Source: an uncultured Bacteroidales bacterium (GTDB taxonomy: Bacteria > Bacteroidota > Bacteroidia > Bacteroidales > Salinivirgaceae). Taken from it: 64,000 nucleotides of DNA. The translations under genes were made by a program, and so were the position numbers. Positions within the stretch are counted from its first letter, which is position 1, and every line of letters starts with the position of its first letter. The stretch is taken from assembly GCA_937981765.1 (NCBI GenBank), contig CALJOM010000007.1, positions 1 through 64,000 of the forward strand. The letters run 5' to 3'. The notes under the pieces were generated by a model, which saw nothing but the letters and a program-made list of their open reading frames with translations, searched no databases and was not told the origin of the DNA. Of the stretch, positions 53,070 through 61,631 are shown one piece after another.

Positions 53070-54539
53070 ATGTCTTTTTCACACGAAAATCCCACCAACC
53101 ATACTAATCCTCTACAATTACTATTGCCTCCTAAGATATCCGGCAAGAGAGGGGAAGTTTTTATTAAGTTTCATTCACCAGAAATCATCATAGTTGATTG
53201 TGAGGGAGAACTAACCGATTGTGTTATTGATAAGCTTAACAGTTATTTAAACGACTACCATTATCAATCTTTAGTAAGAAATTATGGACACAACACATTT
53301 ATAATTTTAGATATCAGTCTATTAGCTCCAGTTAACCCCAAACTTCTTGAAAAAATATCCTTTTTACTGGTAATAATCAAGTCGCCAAAAAGTAAAGCCA
53401 AAATTAGGGTTACCAAAACATACGTTCAAATCACTCACTCCTTCGACGAAGCACTTCTATATGTTTTGACATTTAAGCAACAACGGCAGTTCGTATCCAA
53501 AAACGATTATTACACAAATTTTATTCAACGTTGGTTAAAGGAACCTGGGCGTAACTACATCTCCAACTATCGTGTTTTAAGCGATCCTTCCTGGCAAATT
53601 TTTGGAGAAAATCTAAAAATGTATGCCACGATCGACGTTATTGAGGGCAATATTTTGAAACTTTCCCTAAGCGGATTTATTGACAATTTTGCTATTGAAC
53701 GGCTTGTTCACTTAATTAAGAAAGTTCTGCACGATATAGGGATTAATCAAAATCATCACTCCATAGTGTTGATTATTGATTCTAAGAATGTTGTGGGATT
53801 TTCATTGAGGATCTATAATTTTATGTGGGCCATGATTAAACGCGAAATTAATACCGCTTGCGTTTATCTTGTTGCCTCAGGGATTGTAAAAACGTATCAC
53901 TATCTGTTTAAATACTCACAGAATGAAGTTTATCGGAACTGGGAATTAATTACCGATATTGATGCTGCAATTGATAAATCGATTGTAAATCAATTATCAA
54001 TTGATAAAGATTTGCTGGGAGAAAGCGAAACTAATTCGTTCAACCAGGAAAAGAAAAAACAACCTCTTTTTCTTGAAATGTATGAATCTTTAAAGCCACT
54101 AACCATGTCAGGAGATGAACCTCCCACATTGGAATTAATTCAAAATCCTTCAACATTGGGAGATTATATAAAAAATTTGGTAATAAATCTATGGCTTAAT
54201 AATAAGCTAGTTGAGCCTGTTGAGTTCGAAATGCCTCCTGTTTCCCTGAGTTTATTAAACACACTTAATCAAGCAGTTTTATTTTGTCAAGATTCTCGTA
54301 TAGTTTCTGCCAATCGATATTCGGAAACGGTTTGGGGGTACGACCCATTTTTATTACATAATCAACCGTTGGCGGTATTAGTCGAATTAAGTTCAGTTTC
54401 AGACATCATTAAAATGTTATCAAATCAAACAATCGATAATCTAATTACGTATCATTATTATGGTTATTCGTTGCCTATGACTTGTACGAAAATAGAAGCA
54501 GGGAATGGGATGTATTTTTTATCTTTTGTAAACAAATAA
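53070..54539 (+). CDS. Unrecognised protein, STAS-like segments and PAS-like tail
   Basis: No family is recognised with certainty for this 489-residue cytosolic protein, which has no signal peptide or membrane helix. Two regions resemble STAS folds: about 35-130 (IIIVDCEGELTDCVIDKL, then FIILDISLLAPV) and about 185-300 (LKLSLSGFIDNFAIERL, then IVLIIDSKNVVGFSLRIYNF, then ACVYLVAS). The C-terminal 90 residues resemble a PAS domain (LLNTLNQAVLFCQDSRIVSA, then YSETVWGYDPFLLHNQPLAVLV). There is no kinase, DNA-binding or other output domain. Its neighbours include a SpoIIE phosphatase and a hybrid kinase, so an anti-sigma-antagonist-like role is possible but inferred. Confidence 0.6.
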   Translation: MSFSHENPTNHTNPLQLLLPPKISGKRGEVFIKFHSPEIIIVDCEGELTDCVIDKLNSYLNDYHYQSLVRNYGHNTFIILDISLLAPVNPKLLEKISFLLVIIKSPKSKAKIRVTKTYVQITHSFDEALLYVLTFKQQRQFVSKNDYYTNFIQRWLKEPGRNYISNYRVLSDPSWQIFGENLKMYATIDVIEGNILKLSLSGFIDNFAIERLVHLIKKVLHDIGINQNHHSIVLIIDSKNVVGFSLRIYNFMWAMIKREINTACVYLVASGIVKTYHYLFKYSQNEVYRNWELITDIDAAIDKSIVNQLSIDKDLLGESETNSFNQEKKKQPLFLEMYESLKPLTMSGDEPPTLELIQNPSTLGDYIKNLVINLWLNNKLVEPVEFEMPPVSLSLLNTLNQAVLFCQDSRIVSANRYSETVWGYDPFLLHNQPLAVLVELSSVSDIIKMLSNQTIDNLITYHYYGYSLPMTCTKIEAGNGMYFLSFVNK

Positions 54540-54612
54540 CCCTTTATAATTTTTCCTGACTAGGTTAACATTCTGAAATTTAAGAAAATAAAACCCAATG
54601 TTTTAATAAAAA

Positions 54613-55173
54613 ATGGTAGTAAAAAACAAGCTCGATGTAACAATTACCTTTCCAAACAAAATATGTAAAGTAATAGTTATTGTTTTACTTTTCTATGGCT
54701 GGAATTCTGCTTTTGTTGTTAATGCTCAAAGTTACGATTCCCTAATGAAAGTCGGGTTCGATTTGCAAGTAATAGGGAAATACGACGAGGCCGTAAAATT
54801 ATACGATCAAATGCTGCAAACATGGATTAACGATCCAAACATTCTATATCAGAAGGCTCTTTGTTTAATGCGAATGTCATATCCGGACCAAGCAGTTGAT
54901 TTGTTTCATAGAATTACTGTTCTGAGGCCTTCTTTTGTTGGAGGTTTTTATGGATTAGCGACGGCTTATGTTGCCCTGGAGAGATGGCTAGAAGCTTATG
55001 ATTTTATTGAAAAAACAATAGCTTTAGAAGATAATAATTCGGAATACTATCTATTGCGTGGTAGAATATTGGTTGGACTAAATCGCACCAAAGAGGCATG
55101 CAAAGATTTTAAAAGAGCCAAAAAAATGGGTAGTTACGATGCCCCATTTTTGATAAAAACCTATTGCAAATAG
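54613..55173 (+). CDS. Exported TPR protein
   Basis: This 186-residue protein has an N-terminal hydrophobic segment (about 18-38, VIVIVLLFYGWNSAFVVNA, cleaved before QSYD). Three to four TPR units follow (GKYDEAVKLYDQMLQ, SYPDQAVDLFHRIT, ERWLEAYDFIEKTI, NRTKEACKDFKRAKK). It is probably a periplasmic adaptor, with no enzymatic signature. It follows the STAS/PAS-like gene by 73 bases, and its TAG stop directly abuts the stop of the convergent hybrid kinase gene. Confidence 0.82.
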   Translation: MVVKNKLDVTITFPNKICKVIVIVLLFYGWNSAFVVNAQSYDSLMKVGFDLQVIGKYDEAVKLYDQMLQTWINDPNILYQKALCLMRMSYPDQAVDLFHRITVLRPSFVGGFYGLATAYVALERWLEAYDFIEKTIALEDNNSEYYLLRGRILVGLNRTKEACKDFKRAKKMGSYDAPFLIKTYCK

Positions 55174-56823
55174 TTATCTTATGTGCCGCATAATTGATGC
55201 GAGCAGTTCTCTGGAACGTATGGGTTTTGTTAAAAAATCGTTTACTCCCAGCCGGAAACATTCCTCCTTTTCATTATTCATGGCAAACGCCGTTTGGGCA
55301 ATGATCGGGGTCTCTCTGTCCGATGAGCGTATTATTCGAATAGCATCATAACCATTCATTACAGGCATCTGCAAATCCATAAGAATAATATCTGGTTTCT
55401 GATTTCTATGAATTTCAACTGCTTCAGCTCCGTTTTTTGCCCAGATAACTTTTGCTTTAGTTGGTGTTAGTAACTCGTTTATAAGAAGATAATTAACCTC
55501 TACATCTTCCACAACAAGTATTGTTTTATCCTCTAATGAGTCGGTTTGGGTTTCAGCAATAGGTTCCTCGAAAAAGGTTTTGCTTATTTTGGTAGCGGGA
55601 ATTTTTACGTAAAAAGTAGTTCCTTTTCCGGTCTCACTTTCAAAACTCAATGATCCGCCAAGTAGCTCAATGATATTTTTGGCCAAAGCTAACCCAAGTC
55701 CGGTGCTGCCGCTTTGACGAGTGTAGTTATTCGTAGCTGTAAAAAAGTCAAATAAGGTTTGCTTTTGTTCTGGCGGAATACCCGGACCTGTATCTTTCAC
55801 ATAAATAATGAGTTCTTTGAGATTTGATAACTTATAACCAAGACTGATAGTACCTGATTCCGTAAATTTGAATGAGTTTTCCAGAAGATTTGATATCACT
55901 TGTTTTAAACGAAAAGCATCGGTATGGATAGATATGTCAGTGTCGGAACTTCTATCAACCACAAAACGAACACTTTCGCTTTTTTTAAGACTTTGGGCAT
56001 AAAAAACCAGTTCGTTAAAAACAGATTGCCAGTTAATCCAGTCTAAAACGTAGTTAAGTTCTCCGGCCTGAACTTTACTGGCATCAATAATATTATCGAA
56101 AATCCTAACCAACGATCTGGCACTTTGAGTAATCAACCCTATGAATTCTTCACGCTGGTCGGTTGTTAAATCGGGGTCGGCTAAAAGATCGCTAAACCCC
56201 ACAATTGAATTAACCGGAGTGCGTATTTCCTGTGACATATTGCTTAAAAAGGCAGATTTAACTCTTACCGCTGCTTCAGCTTTTTTGAGCGCTTCGGCCA
56301 GACTGGTGTATTCAATATGTCGCTTTTGAACTTGTGCGAGGTATTGTGTTAAGGTAGTAAAAAATTCGGTATCAAACTCTCTAAGGCTGAATGTGGGTTC
56401 GAAAATAATTAAAAGCAACCCGGTAAAATCTAAATTATTGATTTTCAGCGTAAAAAAGTTCAAATTATTCAATTCCCATTGATGGCGATCGGCTAAAACA
56501 CGATCCTGAGCATAAACTTCCTTTCCGTTGAAAAATGTTTTTTGATGAACTAGAAGTTTAAATCCTTTGTTGAGACGTAGATTTATTAATTCCGGAAAAT
56601 AGGACAACATTGCTTTTGTTTGACAACAGATTGCTTTTCGACGGAAAGCTTCGGCACTATTATCGTATTCGTATAAACTTAGTGAAATTATTCCAGGATA
56701 ATTTGCATGTAGAAAGGATAAAAATTGGTCGATTTTTTTTTCAATTTGCGATAAGTCAGCAAACAAAAAAATGGTTTCCTTTAAAATGTGATAGTGTTGG
56801 GCAAGTGTAGTACTATTATTCAT
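55174..56823 (-). CDS. Hybrid histidine kinase with H-box His replaced by Gln
   Basis: From ATG 56823 the 549-residue protein has a GAF-like N-terminal sensor region (about 10-170), a short coiled coil and a HisKA-like segment. An HATPase domain follows (N-box VISNLLENSFKFTE, G1 YVKDTGPGIPP, G2 GSTGLGLALAKN), then a receiver domain (ILVVEDVEVNYLL, phospho-accepting Asp about 483 in ILMDLQMPVMNGYD, Lys about 533). In the H-box FLSNMSQEIRTPVNSIVGF the canonical His is Gln (codon CAG, about residue 198), so normal autophosphorylation is not expected. The rest looks intact, so the gene seems functional rather than decayed. A TTG start at 56859 is inside the promoter box and is rejected. Confidence 0.9.
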   Translation of the reverse strand: MNNSTTLAQHYHILKETIFLFADLSQIEKKIDQFLSFLHANYPGIISLSLYEYDNSAEAFRRKAICCQTKAMLSYFPELINLRLNKGFKLLVHQKTFFNGKEVYAQDRVLADRHQWELNNLNFFTLKINNLDFTGLLLIIFEPTFSLREFDTEFFTTLTQYLAQVQKRHIEYTSLAEALKKAEAAVRVKSAFLSNMSQEIRTPVNSIVGFSDLLADPDLTTDQREEFIGLITQSARSLVRIFDNIIDASKVQAGELNYVLDWINWQSVFNELVFYAQSLKKSESVRFVVDRSSDTDISIHTDAFRLKQVISNLLENSFKFTESGTISLGYKLSNLKELIIYVKDTGPGIPPEQKQTLFDFFTATNNYTRQSGSTGLGLALAKNIIELLGGSLSFESETGKGTTFYVKIPATKISKTFFEEPIAETQTDSLEDKTILVVEDVEVNYLLINELLTPTKAKVIWAKNGAEAVEIHRNQKPDIILMDLQMPVMNGYDAIRIIRSSDRETPIIAQTAFAMNNEKEECFRLGVNDFLTKPIRSRELLASIMRHIR

Positions 56824-56856
56824 GTTCAATAGGTTGGCGTCTTTAGGTGTATTGTA

Positions 56857-56864
56857 CAAATGTA
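56857..56864 (-). promoter_or_regulatory. -7 box of the hybrid kinase gene
   Basis: The minus strand reads TACATTTG, matching TAnnTTTG. The start site near 56852 gives a leader of about 29 bases to ATG 56823. Confidence 0.5.
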
Positions 56865-56921
56865 GTTATTTTTTTCTTTTCCGAAAAAATGTTTTTGAAA
56901 CACCTTCGTTATTTCATTGAG

Positions 56922-56953
56922 TTTGCTTATCCAATGGTTTTTTCGTACAATTG
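56922..56953 (+). promoter_or_regulatory. Probable promoter of the thiol-disulfide protein gene
   Basis: TTTG (56922-56925), a 20-base spacer and TACAATTG (56946-56953) differ from the consensus by one base in the -7 box. The start site near 56958 favours ATG 56987. Confidence 0.45.
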
Positions 56954-56986
56954 CATCGCATTTCGAAATTCTTTAAAGGTAAACTT

Positions 56987-58396
56987 ATGAGAAGGTTTTT
57001 ACTTATAATTTTTAGCGTAATAATCTCAGCAGTGGGCTTAAATGCACAATACGAAATTAGTGTAAAAATTAAAGGACTTAGTAATGCCCGAATATTTTTG
57101 GCCTATTATTATGGTGATAAAAATTACGTTGTAGATACACTTTTTCTGGATCAAAACGGGCAAGGGGTTTTCAAAAAAAACAAATCCCTAAAAGAGGGGT
57201 TATATCTAATAGTTTTACCATCGAGAAATTATCTGGATATAGTGATTGATTCCAATCAACGTTTTTCCCTGGAATTCGAAAACTCCAGCGATATTCGCGA
57301 AATGGTTTCAAAACTTAAGGTAAAAGGATCACCGGCCAACCAGGTTTTTAAAGACTATCAAACTTTTATGTTTTCTCGCACAAAAGAGATTTTGGATTTA
57401 AGAATTACTGTTAACAACAAGGATAAACCTGAAGCAGAACGACTAAAAGCCCAACAAAAGATTGATAATTTAAACAATGAAATTGAAAAAAAACAGAAAG
57501 AAATTGTGCAAAAATATCCTGAAAGTCTTTTGGCTAAAATAGTGCGAGTGTTTCAGGATATTGACGTCCCCGCCATAGGAACCGAGGTTAACGATATCAA
57601 CGTCGATTCTGTTTTTCAATACAATTATTATAAAGACCACTATTTTGATAATGTAGATTTTTCAGATGAACGTCTTGTTAGAACTCCGGTGTACCATGCG
57701 CGCCTTTCACAATTTTACGATCGGATTGTAATTCCAACTGCCGATAGCATAATAAGAGCTACAGAGCTAATTTTAGCACAGATTAATGAACCGAATGAAC
57801 TCTATCAATACACACTACAATTTGTTTTTAACAAGTACAGTCAAAGTAAATTTATGGGGCACGACAAAATAATGGTTCATCTGGCCGATAACTACTATTT
57901 AGCTGGCAAAACACCTTGGATCACTGATGATTTTAAGAAAAAGCTTGCCGAGCGTGTAGATCGTGTTCGCCCCAATTTGATTGGGAATATGGCCCCATCG
58001 CTCGACAAGGCACAAACTGCCGATGGTGCATTTTACCCACTACATTCACTTAACAGTCGATTGACACTCTTGCTTTTTTGGGATCCGGACTGCGGACATT
58101 GTAAAAAGGAGATTCCTCAAATAATGGAGATTTTTCATAAATATCATCAAAAGGGATTTAATGTATACGCATTTTATACACAAAATAACCGGGAAGATTG
58201 GATTAAGACAATTGACAATCTTCATATGGAGGTGTGGGTTAACGTTTACGATCCCTTCTATTTTACCAATTTTCGGAATCTCTACGATGTGTATTCAACC
58301 CCAACAGTATATTTGCTAGACAAGGACTTTCGCATTGTTGCCAAAAGGTTCGACATTAGTTCACTTGAAGCTATTATTCAGGAATATCTTAAATAG
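56987..58396 (+). CDS. Exported TlpA-like thiol-disulfide protein (DUF4369/DUF5106 type)
   Basis: This 469-residue protein has a signal peptide (FLLIIFSVIISAVGLNA before QYE) and a DUF4369-like beta domain (about 20-110). A helical middle region (about 115-330) fits DUF5106, and a thioredoxin domain follows (about 335-469) with redox site FWDPDCGHCKKEIPQI (CxxC as CGHC). It resembles Bacteroidota periplasmic disulfide reductases of unknown substrate. The start at 56987 replaces an earlier one at 56951, which is in the promoter. The plsY gene begins at its stop codon. Confidence 0.88.
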   Translation: MRRFLLIIFSVIISAVGLNAQYEISVKIKGLSNARIFLAYYYGDKNYVVDTLFLDQNGQGVFKKNKSLKEGLYLIVLPSRNYLDIVIDSNQRFSLEFENSSDIREMVSKLKVKGSPANQVFKDYQTFMFSRTKEILDLRITVNNKDKPEAERLKAQQKIDNLNNEIEKKQKEIVQKYPESLLAKIVRVFQDIDVPAIGTEVNDINVDSVFQYNYYKDHYFDNVDFSDERLVRTPVYHARLSQFYDRIVIPTADSIIRATELILAQINEPNELYQYTLQFVFNKYSQSKFMGHDKIMVHLADNYYLAGKTPWITDDFKKKLAERVDRVRPNLIGNMAPSLDKAQTADGAFYPLHSLNSRLTLLLFWDPDCGHCKKEIPQIMEIFHKYHQKGFNVYAFYTQNNREDWIKTIDNLHMEVWVNVYDPFYFTNFRNLYDVYSTPTVYLLDKDFRIVAKRFDISSLEAIIQEYLK

Positions 58397-58404
58397 TGTT
58401 TGAT

Positions 58405-59034
58405 ATGATCATATATTTAGCTATAGCATTTGTAACAGCCTATCTTTTAGGTAGCATACCAACAGCTGTTTGGATTGGGAAAATATTTTATGGAATTGAT
58501 GTTCGCGAGCATGGAAGCGGAAATGCTGGGGCCACCAATACATTCCGTGTTCTTGGGAAACGCTCCGGAATAATTGTACTAACAATTGATGTATTGAAAG
58601 GATTTGCGGCAGTTTCTATGGCAGCCATAATTGCTGTGGAAGGAGGTTACAACGATTTGTCGTGGATACGAATCATTGCTGGGTTGCTGGCAGTTATTGG
58701 GCATATATTCCCAATTTTTGCCCAATTTAAGGGCGGAAAGGGGGTTGCAACAATTTTGGGAGCTGTATTTGGAATAAATCCCATAGCTTCTGTTGTTGCT
58801 TCTGTGACCTTTTTAATAATTCTATTAATTGCGAAATATGTAAGCGTGGGATCGATGTTGGCAAGCACAACATTCCCAATAATCGTGTTTTTTGTACAAG
58901 CGGATCAAACTCTGTGGATGAAGATCTTTTCGGTTTTTGTTCCCGTAGCAATGGTTTTAACGCATCAGTCAAACATTAAACGCTTGAAAGAAGGCAAGGA
59001 GAATAAAACCTATCTTTTTAAAACAAAAAAATAA
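58405..59034 (+). CDS. plsY: Glycerol-3-phosphate acyltransferase
   Basis: PlsY (209 aa) transfers acyl groups from acyl-phosphate to glycerol-3-phosphate, the first step of phospholipid synthesis. It is an integral membrane protein with the signatures LLGSIPTAVWIGKIF, REHGSGNAGATNTFRVLG (phosphate binding) and FKGGKGVATILGA. A GTG start at 58396 overlapping the upstream stop is possible, giving three more residues. It is convergent with cdaA. Confidence 0.96.
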   Translation: MIIYLAIAFVTAYLLGSIPTAVWIGKIFYGIDVREHGSGNAGATNTFRVLGKRSGIIVLTIDVLKGFAAVSMAAIIAVEGGYNDLSWIRIIAGLLAVIGHIFPIFAQFKGGKGVATILGAVFGINPIASVVASVTFLIILLIAKYVSVGSMLASTTFPIIVFFVQADQTLWMKIFSVFVPVAMVLTHQSNIKRLKEGKENKTYLFKTKK

Positions 59035-59083
59035 TTAAAATTTCCATTAGCCAGAGGTGGGAAGAGGGGTTTTTGTCTGCCAA

Positions 59084-59929
59084 CTAAAAATTGTGGTTCT
59101 TAGGAGAACTGCTAATCGTTTCAGCAAATACGGAACTCTCATCTTCAAAAAAGATTCCTAGATACTCGTACAGCAATTTCTTGACTGTGTAAGTGTTGAT
59201 ATCGATAAACTGTTCTCCGGGTTTGAATACACTGATTTTCCCAGTTTCTTCAGAAATAACAATAACTAAAACATTGGCCACTTCTGTCACCCCAATAGCA
59301 GCCCGATGACGCATGCCCATACTAGCGGGGAGGGATGAATCTTTTGAAAGCGGAAGAATACAACGAGCCGCCAGTATTCTATTCCCCCGAATAATAACAG
59401 CACCATCGTGAAGCGGGCTGTTTTTAAAGAAAATGTTTTCTATCAATCTGGATGAAATTTCGGCATTAAGAATATCTCCCGATTGAATGATTGATTTAAT
59501 AAACTTGTGCTCAGTAATAACAAGTAGAGCTCCTGTTTTGTTTGCCGACATGTTAGCACAGGCATAGGCTATTTCATCAATTTTTTGTTGTTCTAAAGGT
59601 GAGGTGCCTTTACCTAACAACGAATCAAAACTGAATTTTTTATCGATAAATTCACGGTTCCCTAGTATTAATAAAAATTGGCGTATCTCGGGTTGAAAAA
59701 TTATTATTACTGCCAGCACTCCAACCCCCATAAATTGCCCAATGATATTATTCAACAAATCCATTTTAAGGGCAATAACAATTTGCCAGAATAGGTACAG
59801 AAGAAAAATCCCTACAAAAATGTTGATTGCCAGAGTTCCTTTAATCAGTTGGTACACTTCGTAGAAAATAAAGGCTACGATGAATATGTCAAGAAAATCA
59901 TAAAAATCGAATGAAATAAAAAGCAACAT
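59084..59929 (-). CDS. cdaA: Diadenylate cyclase
   Basis: CdaA (281 aa) makes c-di-AMP from two ATP. Three N-terminal hydrophobic segments (about 5-80) anchor it, followed by a DisA-type cyclase domain with the catalytic DGA in SPLHDGAVIIRGNRI and RHR in MGMRHRAAIGV. Gly, Asp and Arg residues of the active site are present. It lies 2 bases downstream of folP on the same strand, as is common in Bacteroidota, so both are expressed together. Confidence 0.96.
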   Translation of the reverse strand: MLLFISFDFYDFLDIFIVAFIFYEVYQLIKGTLAINIFVGIFLLYLFWQIVIALKMDLLNNIIGQFMGVGVLAVIIIFQPEIRQFLLILGNREFIDKKFSFDSLLGKGTSPLEQQKIDEIAYACANMSANKTGALLVITEHKFIKSIIQSGDILNAEISSRLIENIFFKNSPLHDGAVIIRGNRILAARCILPLSKDSSLPASMGMRHRAAIGVTEVANVLVIVISEETGKISVFKPGEQFIDINTYTVKKLLYEYLGIFFEDESSVFAETISSSPKNHNF

Positions 59930-59931
59930 AT

Positions 59932-60768
59932 CTAAATGCTTAATAATGTTTTACAAACTACATTAACTACTTGTACTGTTTCTTTGACATCATGTACGCG
60001 AAGTATGGAGGCTCCTTTAAGAATTGCAAGTGTGTTTAGTGCAATAGTCCCTGGAAGGCTTTCTTCAGGGGTAATATTTAAAAGTTTATAAATCAGTGAT
60101 TTTCTTGATATTCCAACTAGGATCGGCAATTTTATTGATAAAAGCATATCCAAATTGTTCAAAATTTCGTAGTTCTGATCAAGAGTTTTTGAAAAACCAA
60201 TGCCAGGATCAATAATTACATCTGCTATTCCGTGTTCAATACATCGTTTGTTAAGCTCCCCAAAATAGCTTGCCAGTTCAAGCATCAGATTTTTATAATT
60301 CGAGTGATTTTGCATGTTTTCAGGTGTTCCTCGCATATGCATTCCTATATAAACGGTTTGATTTTCACCAACAACAGAAAGCATTCGGGGGTCAAGGTTT
60401 CCGCCAGAAATATCGTTTACTATATCTACACCGTATTCTGATATGGCTCTTTGGGCAATTTCGGAACGAAATGTATCGACAGAAATGATTGCGTTTGGAT
60501 GCTTACCGGAAATGTATTTGAGTGCTGGTTTGATTCTTTCCCACTCCTCCTTTGATTCAATTATTAAAGCCCCCGGGCGTGACGACATTCCTCCAATATC
60601 AATAATATCAACCCCATCTTCAATCATTTGATCAACCCTATTTGCTAGGGTTTCGCTATTAATGCGGCTTTTATCATAAAAAGAGTCAGGCGTAAGGTTT
60701 AAAATACCCATCACCAAGGGGCGGCTCCATTCACGAATTTCACCTTTTATTCTGAGTGTTAACTTCAT
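59932..60768 (-). CDS. folP: Dihydropteroate synthase
   Basis: FolP (278 aa) condenses p-aminobenzoate with dihydropterin pyrophosphate in folate synthesis and is the sulfonamide target. Motifs are VMGILNLTPDSFYD, GVDIIDIGGMSSRPG (loop 2; usually GGESTRPG), ISVDTFRSEIA, VNDISGG and DPGIGFSKTLDQNYEIL. The C-terminal VHDVKETVQ is typical. It precedes cdaA in a two-gene unit with a consensus -7 box at 60853-60860. Confidence 0.96.
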   Translation of the reverse strand: MKLTLRIKGEIREWSRPLVMGILNLTPDSFYDKSRINSETLANRVDQMIEDGVDIIDIGGMSSRPGALIIESKEEWERIKPALKYISGKHPNAIISVDTFRSEIAQRAISEYGVDIVNDISGGNLDPRMLSVVGENQTVYIGMHMRGTPENMQNHSNYKNLMLELASYFGELNKRCIEHGIADVIIDPGIGFSKTLDQNYEILNNLDMLLSIKLPILVGISRKSLIYKLLNITPEESLPGTIALNTLAILKGASILRVHDVKETVQVVNVVCKTLLSI

Positions 60769-60852
60769 TGAAAACCAAGGCTAGGTTCAACGTTAATTCT
60801 TTTTTTGCAGATTTCGGATTATCCTTTTCCGCTTTTTTACGATATTTGTTTG

Positions 60853-60860
60853 CAAAAGTA
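60853..60860 (-). promoter_or_regulatory. -7 box of folP-cdaA
   Basis: The minus strand reads TACTTTTG, matching TAnnTTTG. The leader would be about 80 bases. No exact -33 TTTG is visible. Confidence 0.5.
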
Positions 60861-60922
60861 CTAAACAAATAATAATTATTAATCAACATTTCCGTTAGTC
60901 ACGAATATTTAAAAGCGTAATT

Positions 60923-61612
60923 ATGCCATTGATTGTTATTGAGGGGCTCGACGGTTCGGGGAAGTCAACCCAAGTGAAAAAGATATGTAATTATTTGCGC
61001 GACACTTCGATTTCCTATGAATTTTTGCATTTCCCCAGACTCGAAGATCCTTTTTTCGGAATTCTTATCAGTAGATTTTTACGTGGAGAATTTGGTTCGC
61101 TTCATAGTGTGGATCCTTATCTCGTGGCGATGCTTTATGCAGCCGATAGGTGGCATGCTTCACACCATATTAACCAATGGTTGAGCGAAGGTAAAGTTGT
61201 GTTGCTGGACAGATATGTTTATTCCAATGTTGCTTATCAAGTTTCCAAGGTAACCGATGAAACTGAAAAGGAAAAATTGAGAAAATGGATTATTGCCCTT
61301 GAATACGAGGTATTTAAGATTCCGAGACCTGATATAAATATTTGGCTTGAAGCGCCTATATCTTTTGTGGCCACGAATCTTTCGAATCATAGAGAAGGAG
61401 AGGACAGAAGTTATCTACAAAACACAAAAGACATTCATGAGGCTGATCTGGAATTTCAGAAAAGGGTGCATGCTGAATATTTTCATTGTATACAAAATTT
61501 TTTGGATGTGGTTCGCATTTCGTGCTACGACAAATCTGAAAAAATGCTTTCGGAATCCGAAATTTTTAGTCGTATCCTTGAGAAAATATCACCCTTTTTA
61601 GTCAACCATTAA
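60923..61612 (+). CDS. tmk: Thymidylate kinase
   Basis: Tmk (229 aa) phosphorylates dTMP to dTDP. It has the P-loop IEGLDGSGKSTQ at residues 6-17, the DRYVYSNVAYQV segment (DR(Y/H) motif) and a lid region. It is slightly longer than E. coli Tmk (213 aa). The N-terminus MPLIVIEGLDGSGKST fits the ATG at 60923. It diverges from folP. Confidence 0.93.
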   Translation: MPLIVIEGLDGSGKSTQVKKICNYLRDTSISYEFLHFPRLEDPFFGILISRFLRGEFGSLHSVDPYLVAMLYAADRWHASHHINQWLSEGKVVLLDRYVYSNVAYQVSKVTDETEKEKLRKWIIALEYEVFKIPRPDINIWLEAPISFVATNLSNHREGEDRSYLQNTKDIHEADLEFQKRVHAEYFHCIQNFLDVVRISCYDKSEKMLSESEIFSRILEKISPFLVNH

Positions 61613-61631
61613 AACCTTAAATGAAACTACC

